DNA of 64,000 nucleotides from Trachythela sp. YZ-2020. Its lineage: Eukaryota; Cnidaria; Anthozoa; Malacalcyonacea; Clavulariidae. Made by a program: the position numbers and the translations under genes. This document shows, one piece after another, positions 11,151 through 23,840 of this stretch. The first letter of the stretch is position 1, and each line of letters starts with the position of its first letter. The notes under the pieces were generated by a model, which did no database searches, had not been told where the DNA came from, and saw only the letters and a program-made list of their open reading frames with translations. Location: assembly GCA_016169945.1 (NCBI GenBank), contig JADLSH010000216.1, forward strand, positions 1,407,001 through 1,471,000, in the 5' to 3' direction.

Positions 11151-13736
11151 TTTTAGTGTTTTATTTCCTTTTTCTCCAAGATTTCCTTGTTTTTTAGTGT
11201 TTTATTTCCTTTTTTCCAAGAATTCCTTGTTTTTTAGTGTTTTATTTCCTTTTTTTCCAAGAATTCCTTGTTTTTTTAGTGTTTTATTTCCTTTTTTTCC
11301 AAGAATTCCTTGTTTTTTAGTGTTTTATTTCCTTTTTTTCAAATAATTCCTTGTTTTTTAAGTGTTTTATTTCCTTTTTTTCCAAGAATTCCTTGTTTTT
11401 TAGTGTTTTATTTCCTTTTTTCCCAAGAATTCCTTGTTTTTAGTGTTTTATTTCCTTTTTTTCCAAGAATTCCTTGTTTTTAGTGTTTTATTTCCTTTTT
11501 TTCCAAGAATTCCTTGTTTTTTAGTGTTTTATTTCCTTTTTCCAAGAATTCCTTGTTTTTTAGTGTTTTATTTCCTTTTTTTCCAAGAATTCCTTGTTTT
11601 TTAGTGTTTTATTTCCTTTTTTTCCAAGAATTCCTTGTTTTTTAGTGTTTTATTTCCTTTTTTTCCAAGAATTCCTTGTTTTTTAATGTTTTATTTCCTT
11701 TTTTCCCAAGAATTCCTTGTTTTTTAGTGTTTTATTTCCTTTTTTTCCAAGAATTCCTTGTTTTTTAGTGTTTTATTTCCTTTTTTCCAAGAATTCCTTG
11801 TTTTTTAGTGTTTTATTTCCTTTTTTCCAAGAATTCCTTGTTTTTTTAGTGTTTTATTTCCTTTTTTTCCAAGAATTCCTTGTTTTTTAGTGTTTTATTT
11901 CCTTTTTTTCCAATAATTCCTTGTTTTTTAGTGTTTTATTTCCTTTTTTCCAAGAATTCCTTGTTTTATAATGTTTTATTTCCTTTTTTTCCAAGAATTC
12001 CTTGTTTTTTGTGTTATATTTCCTTTTTTTCCAAGAATTCCTTGTTTTTTAGTGTTTTATTTCCTTTTTTTCCAAGAATTCCTTGTTTTTTAGTGTTTTA
12101 TTTCCTTTTTTCCCAAGAATTCCTTGTTTTTTCGTGTTTTATTTCCTTTTTTTCCAAGAATTCCTTGTTTTTTATGTTATATTTCCTTTTTTTCCAAGAA
12201 TTCCTTGTTTTTTTGTGTTTTATTTCCTTTTTTTCCAAGAATTCCTTGTTTTCTAGTGTTTTATTTCCTTTTTTCCAAGAATTCCTTGTTTTTTAGTGTT
12301 TTATTTCCTTTTTTTCCAAGAATTCCTTGTTTTTTGTGTTATATTTCCTTTTTCCCAAGAATTCCTTGTTTTTCGTGTTATATTTCCTTTATTTCCTAGA
12401 ATTCCTTGTTTTTTAGTGTTTTATTTCCTTTTTTCCAAGAATTCCTTGTTTTTTAGTCTTTTATTACCTCTTTTTCCAAGAATTCCTTGTTTTTTAGTGT
12501 TTTATTTCGTTTTTTTCCAAGAATTCCTTGTTTTTTAGTGTTTTATTTCCTTTTTTCTCAAGAATTCCTTGTTTTTAGTGTTTTATTTCCTTTTTTTCCA
12601 AGAATTCCTTGTTTTTAGTGTTTTATTTACTTTTTTCCAAGAATTCCTTGTTTTTAAGTGTTTTATTTCGGGGGTTTTCCATGAATTCCTTGTTTTTTTG
12701 TGTTTTATTTCCTTTTTTTCAAATAATTCCTTGTTTTTTAAGTGTTTTATTTCCTTTTTTTCCAAGAATTCCTTGTTTTTTAGTGTTTTATTTCCTTTTT
12801 TCCCAAGAATTCCTTGTTTTTTAGTGTTTTATTTCCTTTTTTTCCAAGAATTCCTTGTTTTCTAGTGTTTTATTTCCTTTTTCCAAGAATTCCTTGTTTT
12901 TAGTGTTTTATTTCCTTTTTCCCAGAATTCCTTGTTTTTGTGTTTTATTTTCCTTTTTCCAAGAATTCCTTGTTTTCTAATGTTTTATTCCTTTTTCCAA
13001 GAATTCCTTGTTTTTAGTGTTTTATTTCCTTTTTCCAAGAATTCCTTGTTTTTCGTGTTATATTTCCTTTTTCCCAAGAATTCCTTGTTTTTAGTGTTTT
13101 ATTTCCTTTTCCAAGATTTCCTTGTTTTTAGTGTTTTATTTCCTTTTTCCAAGAATTCCTTGTTTTTAGTGTTTTATTTACTTTTTTCCAAGAATTCCAT
13201 GTTTTTAGTGTTTTATTTCCTTTTTTTCCCAAGAATTCCTTTTTTTTTAGTGTTTTATTTCCTTTTTCAAATAATTCCTTGTTTTTTAGTGTTTTATTTC
13301 CTTTTTCCAAGAATTCCTTGTTTTCTAGTGTTTTATTTCCTTTTTTCCCAAGAATTCCTTGTTTTTTTAGTGTTTTATTTCCTTTTTTTCCAAGAATTCC
13401 TTGTTTTCTAGTGTTTTATTTCCTTTTTTTCCAAGAATTCCTTGTTTTTTAGTGTTTTATTTCCTTTTTCCCAAGAATTCCTTGTTTTTTAGTGTTTTAT
13501 TTCCTTTTTCTCCAAGATTTCCTTGTTTTTTAGTGTTTTATTTCCTTTTTTCCAAGAATTCCTTGTTTTTTAGTGTTTTATTTCCTTTTTTTCCAAGAAT
13601 TCCTTGTTTTTTAGTGTTTTATTTTTGTGTTTTATTTCCTTTTTTTCCAAGAATTCCTTGTTTTCTAGTGTTTTATTTCCTTTTTTTCCAAGAATTCCTT
13701 GTTTTTTAGTGTTTTATTTCCTTTTTTCCAAGAATT

Positions 13737-13953
13737 CCCTGGGTTTTTTTCCCAAGAATTCCTTGTTTTTTAGTGTTTTATTTCCTTTTTTTCCAAGAAT
13801 TCCTTGTTTTTTAGTGTTTTATTTCCTTTTTTCCAAGAATTCCCTGGGTTTTTTTCCCAAGAATTCCTTGTTTTTTAGTGTTTTATTTCCTTTTTTTCCA
13901 AGAATTCCTTGTTTTTTAGTGTTTTATTTCCTTTTTTCCAAGAATTCCCTGGG
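13737..13953 (+). repeat. 105-bp higher-order repeat in satellite A
   Basis: The unusual joint AATTCCCTGGGTTTTTTTCC occurs three times, with CCCTGGG starting at 13737, 13842 and 13947. That is exactly 105 bp per step, each step holding two normal units and one shortened unit. A single copy of the joint is at 8104. It is a recent local amplification near the inner end of the left A array. Confidence 0.85.
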
Positions 13954-14139
13954 TTTTTTTCCCAAGAATTCCTTGTTTTTTAGTGTTTTATTTCCTTTTT
14001 TTCCAAGAATTCCTTGTTTTTTAGTGTATTATTTCATTTTTTTTCAAGAATTCCTTGTTTTTTAGTGTTTTATTTCATTTTTTTCCAAGAATTCCTTGTT
14101 TTTTAGTGTTTTATTTCCTTTTTTTCCAAGAATTCCTTG

Positions 14140-16128
14140 AAGTAGATCCAAAAAATTCAGATACTTCATGTAAGAAAAATGAAGTGGATCCAAAAATCTT
14201 ATACTTCATGTAAGAAAAATGAAGTGGATTCAAAAAATCTTATACTTCATGTAAGAAAAATGAAGTGGATCCAAAAAAATCTTATACTTCATGTAAGAAA
14301 AATGAAGTGGATCCAAAAAAATCTTATACTTCATGTAAGAAAAATGAAGTGGATCCAAAAAAATTCTGATACTTCATGTAAGAAAAATGTAGTTGATCCA
14401 AAAAAATCTTATTCTTCAGGTAAAAAAAATGAAGTAGATCCAAAAAAATTCAGATACTTCATGTAAGAAAAATGAAGTGGATAAAAAAAAATCTTATACT
14501 TCATGTAAGAAAAATGAAGTGGATCCAAAAAATCTTATACTTCATGTAAGAAAAATGAAGTGGATCCAAAAAATCTTATACTTCATGTAAGAAAAATGAA
14601 GTGGATCCAAAAATCTTATACTTCATGTAAGAAAAATGAAGTGGATTCAAAAAAATCTTATACATCATTTTTCTTTAAATGAAGTGGATCCAAAAAATCT
14701 TATACTTCATGTAAGAAAAATGAAGTGGATCCAAAAAATCTTATACTTCATGTAAGAAAAATGAAGTGGATCGAAAAAAATCTTATACTTCATGTAAGAA
14801 AAATGAAGTGGATCCAAAAAAATCTTATACTTCATGTAAGAAAAATGAAGTGGATCGAAAAAATCTTATACTTCATGTAAGAAAAATGAAGTGGATCCAA
14901 AAAAATCTTATACTTCATGTAAGAAAAATGAAGTGGATCCAAAAATCTTATACTTCATGTAAGAAAAATGAAGTGGATCCAAAAAAATCTTATACTTCAT
15001 GTAAGAAAAATGAAGTGGATCCAAAAAATCTTATACTTCATGTAAGAAAAATGAAGTGGATCCAAAAAAAATTCTTATACTTCATGTAAGAAAAATGAAG
15101 TGGATCCAAAAAAATTCTTATACTTCATGTAAGAAAAATGAAGTGGATCCAAAAAATCTTATACTTCATGTAAGAAAAATGAAGTGGATCCAAAAATTCT
15201 TATACTTCATGTAAGAAAAATGAAGTGGATCCAAAAAACATTATACTTCATGTAAGAAAAATGAAGTTGATCTTATACTTCATGTAAGAAAAATGAAGTG
15301 GATCAAAAAATCTTATACTTCATGTAAGAAAAATGAAGTGGATCCAAAAAAATTCTGATACTTCATGTAAGAAAAATGAAGTGGATCGAAAAAAAATCTT
15401 ATACTTCATGTAAGAAAAATGAAGTGGATCGAAAAAAAAATCTTATACTTCATGTAAGAAAAATGAAGTGGATCGAAAAAAAAATCTTATACTTCATGTA
15501 AGAAAAATGAAGTGGATAAAAAAAATCTTATACTTCATGTAAGAAAAATGAAGTGGATCGAAAAAAAAATCTTATACTTCATGTAAGAAAAATGAAGTGG
15601 ATCCAAAAAAATCTTATACTTCATGTAAGAAAAATGAAGTGGATCCAAAAAAATCTTATACTTCATGTAAGAAAAATGAAGTGGATCAAAAAAAAATCTT
15701 ATACTTCATGTAAGAAAAAATGAAGTGGATCAAAAAAAATTATATCGTTCATGTAGGAAAAATGAAGTGGATCGAAAAAAATTCTTATACTTCATGTAAG
15801 AAAAATGAAGTGGATCGAAAAAAAATCTTATACTTCATGTAAGAAAAATGAAGTGGATCGAAAAAAAAATCTTATACTTCATGTAAGAAAAATGAAGTGG
15901 ATCGAAAAAAAAATCTTATACTTCATGTAAGAAAAATGAAGTGGATCGAAAAATCTTATACTTCATGTAAGAAAAATGAAGTGGATCGAAAAAAAAATCT
16001 TATACTTCATGTAAGAAAAATGAAGTGGATTAAAAAAAATCTTATACTTCATGTAAGAAAAATGAAGTGGATCCAAAAAAAATGTAGTTGATCCAAAAAA
16101 CATTCTGATACTTCATGTAAGAAAAATG
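14140..16128 (+). repeat. Satellite B (~42-45-bp BamHI-site unit)
   Basis: About 46 head-to-tail units. In order each has GAAGTGGATCC, an A-run of 5-9, TCTTATACTTCATGTAAG and AAAAAT. The left two thirds is mostly GGATCC. From about 15380 to 16020 most units read GGATCG followed by a longer A-run, so two subfamilies lie in blocks. The array shares no obvious unit with A, C or D. It starts directly at the last CCTTG of satellite A and ends directly at the first CATGAATGA of satellite C. No B array lies at the matching C'/A' junction of the right arm. Open frames of 64-107 codons (KNEVDPKKSYTSC-type) are repeat translations. Confidence 0.97.
14658..14682. repeat. Local inversion inside satellite B
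   Basis: One unit reads CATCATTTTTCTTTAAATG where CTTCATGTAAGAAAAATG is expected. CATTTTTCTT is the reverse complement of AAGAAAAATG, so a few bases of the unit appear flipped. Confidence 0.55.
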
Positions 16129-16309
16129 CATGAATGAAAACGCATGAATGATTAACGCATCAATAATTAACGCATGAATAATTAACGCATGAATAAATTA
16201 ACGCATGAGTAAATTAACGCATCAATAATTAACGCATGAATGATTAACGCATGAATAATTAACGCATGAATAATTAACGCATGAATAAATTAACGCATGA
16301 GTAAATTAA
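16129..16309 (-). repeat. Satellite C, short reversed patch
   Basis: About twelve 15-16-bp units read CGCATGAATAATTAA or CGCATGAGTAAATTAA on the + strand. This is the orientation of the distant C' array, not of the C array that follows. The first unit is imperfect (CATGAATGAAAACG). At 16309/16310 the orientation flips within GTAAATTAATTCACGCG, with TTAA shared between the converging units. Confidence 0.93.
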
Positions 16310-19300
16310 TTCACGCGTTAATTTATTCATGCGTTAATTATTCATACGTTAATTAATCATGCGTTAATTTACTCATGTGTTAATTATTCATGCGTTAATT
16401 TATTCATGCGTTAATCATTCATGCGTTAATTTACTCATGCGTTAATTTATTCATGGTTAATTATTCATGCGTTAATTATTGATGCGTTAATTTATTCATG
16501 CGTTAATTTATTCATGCGTTAATTATTCATGCGTTAATTATTCATGCGTTAATTATTCAGCCGTTAATTATTCACGCGTTAATTATTCATGCGTTAATCA
16601 TTCATGCGTTAATTTATCATGATTTAATTTACTCATGCGTTAATTTATTCATGCGTTAATTATTCATGCGTTAATTTATTCATGCGTTAATTTATTCATG
16701 CGTTAATTATTCATGCGTTAATTATTCATGCGTTAATTATTCATGCGTTAATTATTCACGCGTTAATTATTCATGCGTTAATTATTCATGCGTTAATTAT
16801 TCATGCGTTAATTATTCATGCGTTAATTTACTCATGCGTTGATTATTCATGCGTTAATTATTCATGCGTTGATTATTCACGCGTTAATTATTCATGCGTT
16901 AATCATTCATGCGTTAATCATTCATGCATTAATCATTCATGCGTTGATCATTCATGCGTTAATTTACTCATGCGTTAATTTATTCATGCGTTAATTATTC
17001 ATGCGTTAATTATTCATGCGTTAATTTACTCATGCTTTAATTTTTCATGCGTTAATTATTCATGCGTTAATTATTCATGCGTTAATTATTCATGCGTTAA
17101 TTTACTCATGCGTTAATTATTCATGCGTTAATTATTCATGCGTTAATTATTCACGCGTTAATTATTCATGCGTTAATCATTCATGCGTTAATCATTCATG
17201 CATTAATCATTCATGCGTTGATCATTCATGCGTTAATTTACTCATGCGTTAATTTATTCATGCGTTAATTTACTCATGCGTTAATTATTCATGCGTTAAT
17301 CATTGATGCGTTAATTATTCACGCGTTAATTATTCATGCGTTAATTATTCATGCGTTAATTAATCATGCGTTAATTATTCATGCGTTGATTACTCACGCA
17401 TTAATTATTCATGCGTTAATTATTCATGCGTTAATTAATCATGCGTTAATTAATCATGCGTTAATTATTCATGCGTTAATCATTCATGCGTTAATTTACT
17501 CATGCGTTAATTATTCATGCGTTAATTATTCATGCGTTAATTATTCATGCGTTAATTAATCATGCGTTAATTAATCATTCGTTAATTATTCATGCGTTAA
17601 TCATCCATGCGTTAATTTACTCATGCGTTAATTATTCATGCGTTAATTATTCATGCGTTAATTATTCATGCGTTAATTATTCATGCGTTAATCATTCATG
17701 CGTTAATTATTCATTCGTTAATTTACTCATGCGTTAATTCATTCATGCGTTAATTATTCATGCGTTAATTATTCATGCGTTAATTATTCATGCGTTAATC
17801 ATTCATGCGTTAATTTACTCATGCGTTAATTATTCATGCGTTAATTTACTCATGCGTTAATTTATTCATGCGTTAATTATTCATGCGTTAATTATTCATG
17901 CGTTAATTATTCATGCGTTAATTTACTCATGCGTTAATTTATTCATGCGTTAATTATTCATGCGTTAATCATTCATGCGTTAATTTACTCATGCGTTAAT
18001 TATTCATGCGTTAATTATTCATGCGTTAATTATTCACGCGTTAATTATTCATGCGTTAATCAATCATGCGTTAATTATTCATGCGTTAATTATTCATGCG
18101 TTAATTTACTCGTGCGTTAATTTATTCATGCGTTAATTATTCATGCGTTAATTATTCATGTGTTAATTATTCACGCGTTAATTATTCACGCGTTAATTAT
18201 TCATGCGTTAATCAGTCATGCGTTAATTTATTCATGCGTTAATTATTCATGCGTTAATTATTCATGCGTTAATTATTCATGCGTTAATTAATCATGCGTT
18301 AATTAATCATGCGTTAATTATTCATGCGTTGATTAGTCACGCATGAATTATTCATGCGTTAATTATTCATGCGTTAATTTACTCATGCGTTAATTATTCA
18401 TGCGTTAATTTACTCATGCGTTAATTATTCATGCGTTAATCATTGATGCGTTAATTATTCATGCGTTAATTATTCATGCGTTAATTATTCATGCGTTAAT
18501 TAATCATGCGTTAATTATTCATGCGTTAATTATTCATGCGTTAATCATTCATGCGTTAATTTACTCATGCGTTAATTATTCATGCGTTAATTTACTCATG
18601 CGTTAATTTATTCATGCGTTAATTATTCATGCGTTAATTACTCATGCGTTAATTATTCATGCGTTAATTAATCATGCGTTAATTATTCATGCGTTAATTA
18701 TTCATGCGTTAATCATTCATGCGTTAATTATTCATTCGTTAATTTACTCATGCGTTAATTCATTCATGCGTTAATTATTCATGCGTTAATTATTCACGCG
18801 TTAATTATTCATGCGTTAATCATTCATGCGTTAATTTACTCATGCGTTAATTTACTCATGCGTTAATTTATTCATGGTTAATTATTCATGCGTTAATTAT
18901 TGATGCGTTAATCATTCATGCGTTAATTTACTCATGCGTTAATTATTCATGCGTTAATTTACTCATGCGTTAATTTATTCATGCGTTAATTATTCATGCG
19001 TTAATTATTCATGCGTTAATTATTCATGCGTTAATTTACTCATGCGTTAATTTATTCATGCGTTAATTATTCATGCGTTAATCATTAATGCGTTAATTTA
19101 CTCATGCGTTAATTTATTCATGCGTTAATTATTCATGCGTTAATTATTCACGCGTTAATTATTCAGGCGTTAATCATTCACGCGTTAATTATTCATGCGT
19201 TAATTATTCACGCGTTAATTATTCATGCGTTAATTATTCATGCGTTAATTATTCATGCGTTAATTATTCATGCGTTAATTTACTCATGCGTTGATTATTC

Positions 19301-20945
19301 ATGCGTTAATTATTCATGCGTTGATTATTCACGCGTTAATTATTCATGCGTTAATCATTCATGCGTTAATCATTCATGCATTAATCATTCATGCGTTAAT
19401 TATTCATGCGTTAATTATTCATGCGTTAATTATTCATGCGTTAATTATTCATGCGTTAATTTACTCATGCGTTAATTTATTCATGCGTTAATTATTCATG
19501 CGTTAATTATTCATGCGTTAATTATTCATGCGTTAATTATTCATGCGTTAATTTATTCATGCGTTAATCATTCATGCGTTAATTTATCATGCTTTAATTT
19601 ACTCATGCGTTAATTTATTCATGCGTTAATTATTCATGCGTTAATTTATTCATGCGTTAATTTATTCATGCGTTAATTATTCATGCGTTAATTATTCATG
19701 CGTTAATTTATTCATGCGTTAATTATTCATGCGTTAATTATTCATGCGTTAATTATTCATGCGTTAATTTACTCATGCGTTAATTATTCATGCGTTAATT
19801 ATTCATGCGTTAATTATTCATGCGTTAATTATTCATGCGTTAATTATTCATGCGTTAATTATTCATGCGTTAATTATTCATGCGTTAATCATTCATGCGT
19901 TAATTTACTCATGCGTTAATTATTCATGCGTTAATTAATCATGCGTTAATTATTCATGCGTTAATTATTCATGCGTTAATCATTCATGCGTTAATTATTC
20001 ATTCGTTAATTTACTCATGCGTTAATTATTCATGCGTTAATTAATCATGCGTTAATTAATCATGCGTTAATTATTCATGCGTTAATCATTCATGCGTTAA
20101 TTTACTCATGCGTTAATTATTCATGCGTTAATTAATCATGCGTTAATTATTCATGCGTTAATTATTCATGCGTTAATCATTCATGCGTTAATTATTCATT
20201 CGTTAATTTACTCATGCGTTAATTATTCATGCGTTAATTAATCATGCGTTAAGTAATCATGCGTTAATTATTCATGCGTTAATCATTCATGCGAAATTTA
20301 CTCATGCGTTAATTATTCATGCGTTAATTAATCATGCGTTAATTATTCATGCGTTAATTATTCATGCGTTAATCATTCATGCGTTAATTATTCATGCGTT
20401 AATTATTCACGCGTTAATTATTCATGCGTTAATCATTCATGCGTTAATTTACTCATGCGTTAATTTATTCATGCGTTAATTTATTCATGCGTTAATTATT
20501 CATGCGTTAATTATTCATGCGTTAATCATTCATGCGTTAATTTACTCATGCGTTAATTATTCATGCGTTAATCATTCATGCGTTAATTTACTCATGCGTT
20601 AATTATTCATGCGTTAATTATTCATGCGTTAATTATTCATGCGTTAATTTACTCATGCGTTAATTATTCATGTGTTAATTTACTCATGCTTTAATTTCTC
20701 ATGCGTTAATTATTCATGCGTTAATTTACTCATGCGTTAATTTACTCATGCGTTGATTATTCATGCGTTAATTATTCATGCGTTGATTATTCACGCGTTA
20801 ATTATTCATGCGTTAATCATTCATGCGTTAATCATTCATGCATTAATCATTCATGCGTTGATCATTCATGCGTTAATTTACTCATGCGTTAATTTATTCA
20901 TGCGTTAATTTATTCATGCGTTAATTATTCATGCGTTAATTTACT

Positions 20946-21073
20946 CATGCTTTAATTTTTCATGCGTTAATTATTCATGCGTTAATCATTGATGCGTTAA
21001 TTATTCACGCGTTAATTATTCATGCGTTAATTATTCATGCGTTAATTAATCATGCGTTAATTATTCATGCGTT
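20946..21073 (+). repeat. Satellite C higher-order block, copy 1
   Basis: A ~128-bp ordered series of unit variants starts with CATGCTTTAATTTTTCATGC and passes through TTAATCATTGATGCG, TTAATTATTCACGCG and TTAATTAATCATGCG. It recurs at 22028 and 23713. A preceding CATGCATTAATC / GCGTTGATC pair (20837) extends the similarity to the third copy, which has it at 23605. Confidence 0.8.
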
Positions 21074-22027
21074 AATTATTCACGCGTTAATTATTCATGC
21101 GTTAATTATTCATGCGTTAATTAATCATGCGTTAATTAATCATGCGTTAATTATTCATGCGTTAATCATTCATGCGTTAATTTACTCATGCGTTAATTAT
21201 TCATGCGTTAATTAATCATGCGTTAATTATTCATGCGTTAATTATTCATGCGTTAATCATTCATGCGTTAATTATTCATTCGTTAATTTACTCATGCGTT
21301 AATTCATTCATGCGTTAATTATTCATGCGTTAATTATTCACGCGTTAATTATTCATGCGTTAATCATTCATGCGTTAATTTACTCATGCGTTAATTATTC
21401 ATGCGTTAATTATTCATGCGTTAATTATTCATGCGTTAATTATTCATGCGTTAATCATTCATGCGTTAATTATTCATGCGTTAATTATTCATGCGTTAAT
21501 TATTCATGCGTTAATCATTCATGCGTTAATTTACTCATGCGTTAATTTACTCATGCGTTAATTTATTCATGGTTAATTATTCATGCGTTAATTATTGATG
21601 CGTTAATCATTCATGCGTTAATTTACTCATGCGTTAATTATTCATGCGTTAATTATTCATGCGTTAATTTACTCATGCGTTAATTTATTCATGCGTTAAT
21701 TATTCATGCGTTAATTATTCATGCGTTAATTTACTCATGCGTTAATTATTCATGCGTTAATTTACTCATGCTTTAATTTTTCATGCGTTAATTATTCATG
21801 CGTTAATTTATTCATGCGTTAATTTACTCATGCGTTAATTATTCATGCGTTAATTATTCATGCGTTAATTATTCACGCGTTAATTATTCATGCGTTAATC
21901 ATTCATGCGTTAATCATTCATGCGTTAATCATTCATGCGTTAATCATTCATGCGTTAATTTACTCATGCGTTAATTTATTCATGCGTTAATTTATTCATG
22001 CGTTAATTATTCATGCGTTAATTTACT

Positions 22028-22155
22028 CATGCTTTAATTTTTCATGCGTTAATTATTCATGCGTTAATCATTGATGCGTTAATTATTCACGCGTTAATTA
22101 TTCATGCGTTAATTATTCATGCGTTAATTAATCATGCGTTAATTATTCATGCGTT
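22028..22155 (+). repeat. Satellite C higher-order block, copy 2
   Basis: Same ordered variant series as 20946-21073, 1082 bp downstream, with no difference that I can see across the block. Confidence 0.8.
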
Positions 22156-23712
22156 AATTATTCATGCGTTAATTATTCATGCGTTAATTATTCATGCGTT
22201 AATTAATCATGCGTTAATTAATCATGCGTTAATTATTCATGCGTTAATCATTCATGCGTTAATTTACTCATGCGTTAATTATTCATGCGTTAATTAATCA
22301 TGCGTTAATTATTCATGCGTTAATTATTCATGCGTTAATCATTCATGCGTTAATTATTCATTCGTTAATTTACTCATGCGTTAATTATTCATGCGTTAAT
22401 TATTCATGCGTTAATTATTCATGCGTTAATTATTCATGCGTTAATTTACTCATGCGTTAATTTATTCATGCGTTAATTATTCATGCGTTAATTATTCATG
22501 CGTTAATTATTCATGCGTTAATTATTCATGCGTTAATTATTCATGCGTTAATTATTCATGCGTTAATTATTCATGCGTTAATCATTCATGCGTTAATTTA
22601 CTGATGCGTTAATTTACTGATGCGTTAATTTATTCATGCGTTAATTATTCATGCGTTAATTATTCATGCGTTAATTATTCATGCGTTAATTATTCATGCG
22701 TTAATTATTCATGCGTTAATTATTCATGCGTTAATTATTCATGCGTTAATCATTCATGCGTTAATTATTCATGCGTTAATTATTCATGCGTTAATTATTC
22801 ATGCGTTAATTATTCATGCGTTAATTATTCATGCATTAATCATTCATGCGTTGATCATTCATGCGTTAATTTACTCATGCGTTAATTTATTCATGCGTTA
22901 ATTTACTCATGCGTTAATTATTCATGCGTTGATTACTCACGCATTAATTATTCATGCGTTAATTATTCATGCGTTAATTATTCATGCGTTAATTTATTCA
23001 TGCGTTAATTATTCATGCGTTAATCATTCATGCGTTAATTTACTCATGCGTTAATTATTCATGCGTTAATTATTCATGCGTTAATTATTCATGCGTTAAT
23101 TATTCATGCGTTAATCATTCATGCGTTAATTATTCATTCGTTAATTTACTCATGCGTTAATTATTCATGCGTTAATTATTCATGCGTTAATTATTCATGC
23201 GTTAATCATTCATGCGTTAATTTACTCATGCGTTAATTATTCATGCGTTAATTATTCATGCGTTAATTATTCATGCGTTAATTATTCATGCGTTAATTAT
23301 TCATGCGTTAATTATTCATGCGTTAATTATTCATGCGTTAATTATTCATGCGTTAATCATTCATGCGTTAATTATTCATGCGTTAATTTACTCATGCGTT
23401 AATTTATTCATGCGTTAATTATTCATGCGTTAATTATTCATGCGTTAATTATTCATGCGTTAATTATTCATGCGTTAATTATTCATGCGTTAATTATTCA
23501 TGCGTTAATTATTCATGCGTTAATTATTCATGCGTTAATTATTCATGCGTTAATTATTCATGCGTTAATTATTCATGCGTTAATTATTCATGCGTTAATC
23601 ATTCATGCATTAATCATTCATGCGTTGATCATTCATGCGTTAATTTACTCATGCGTTAATTTATTCATGCGTTAATTTACTCATGCGTTAATTATTCATG
23701 CGTTAATTTACT

Positions 23713-23840
23713 CATGCTTTAATTTTTCATGCGTTAATTATTCATGCGTTAATCATTGATGCGTTAATTATTCACGCGTTAATTATTCATGCGTTAATTA
23801 TTCATGCGTTAATTAATCATGCGTTAATTATTCATGCGTT
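23713..23840 (+). repeat. Satellite C higher-order block, copy 3
   Basis: Same ordered variant series, 1685 bp after copy 2. It diverges at its right edge into GCGTTGATTACTCACGC. Confidence 0.8.

Larger units (their letters stand above)
1524..14139 (+). repeat. Satellite A, left array (~40-bp EcoRI-site unit)
   Basis: About 310 head-to-tail copies of a 38-42-bp unit. In order it has AAGAATTCCTTG, a run of 5-7 T, AGTGTTTTATTTCC, a second T-run of 5-7 and CC. Length differences between units come mostly from the two T-runs. The commonest 41-bp form is 61% T and 24% G+C on this strand, so the array is strongly pyrimidine-rich. Nearly every unit has a GAATTC site, predicting a ~40-bp EcoRI ladder. 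Common variants are TGTGTTATATTTCC, AAGTGTTTTATTTGC and ATAATGTTTAATTTCC. The many open frames translate to FLVFYFLF / PRIPCF-type repeats and are not genes. The array passes into satellite B with no linker. Confidence 0.98.

Noticed and set aside
14140..16128. CRISPR array, because of regular ~42-bp repeats with conserved and variable parts
   Set aside because: There are no unique spacers. The variable part is only A-run length and a C/G change, and the setting is eukaryotic satellite.
19291..19491. 66-codon IIHAL-repeat open frame in satellite C (also 24142-24327)
   Set aside because: A run of 15-bp units is a multiple of three, so any run without the 16-bp variant stays open. The frame ends as soon as 16-bp units appear.
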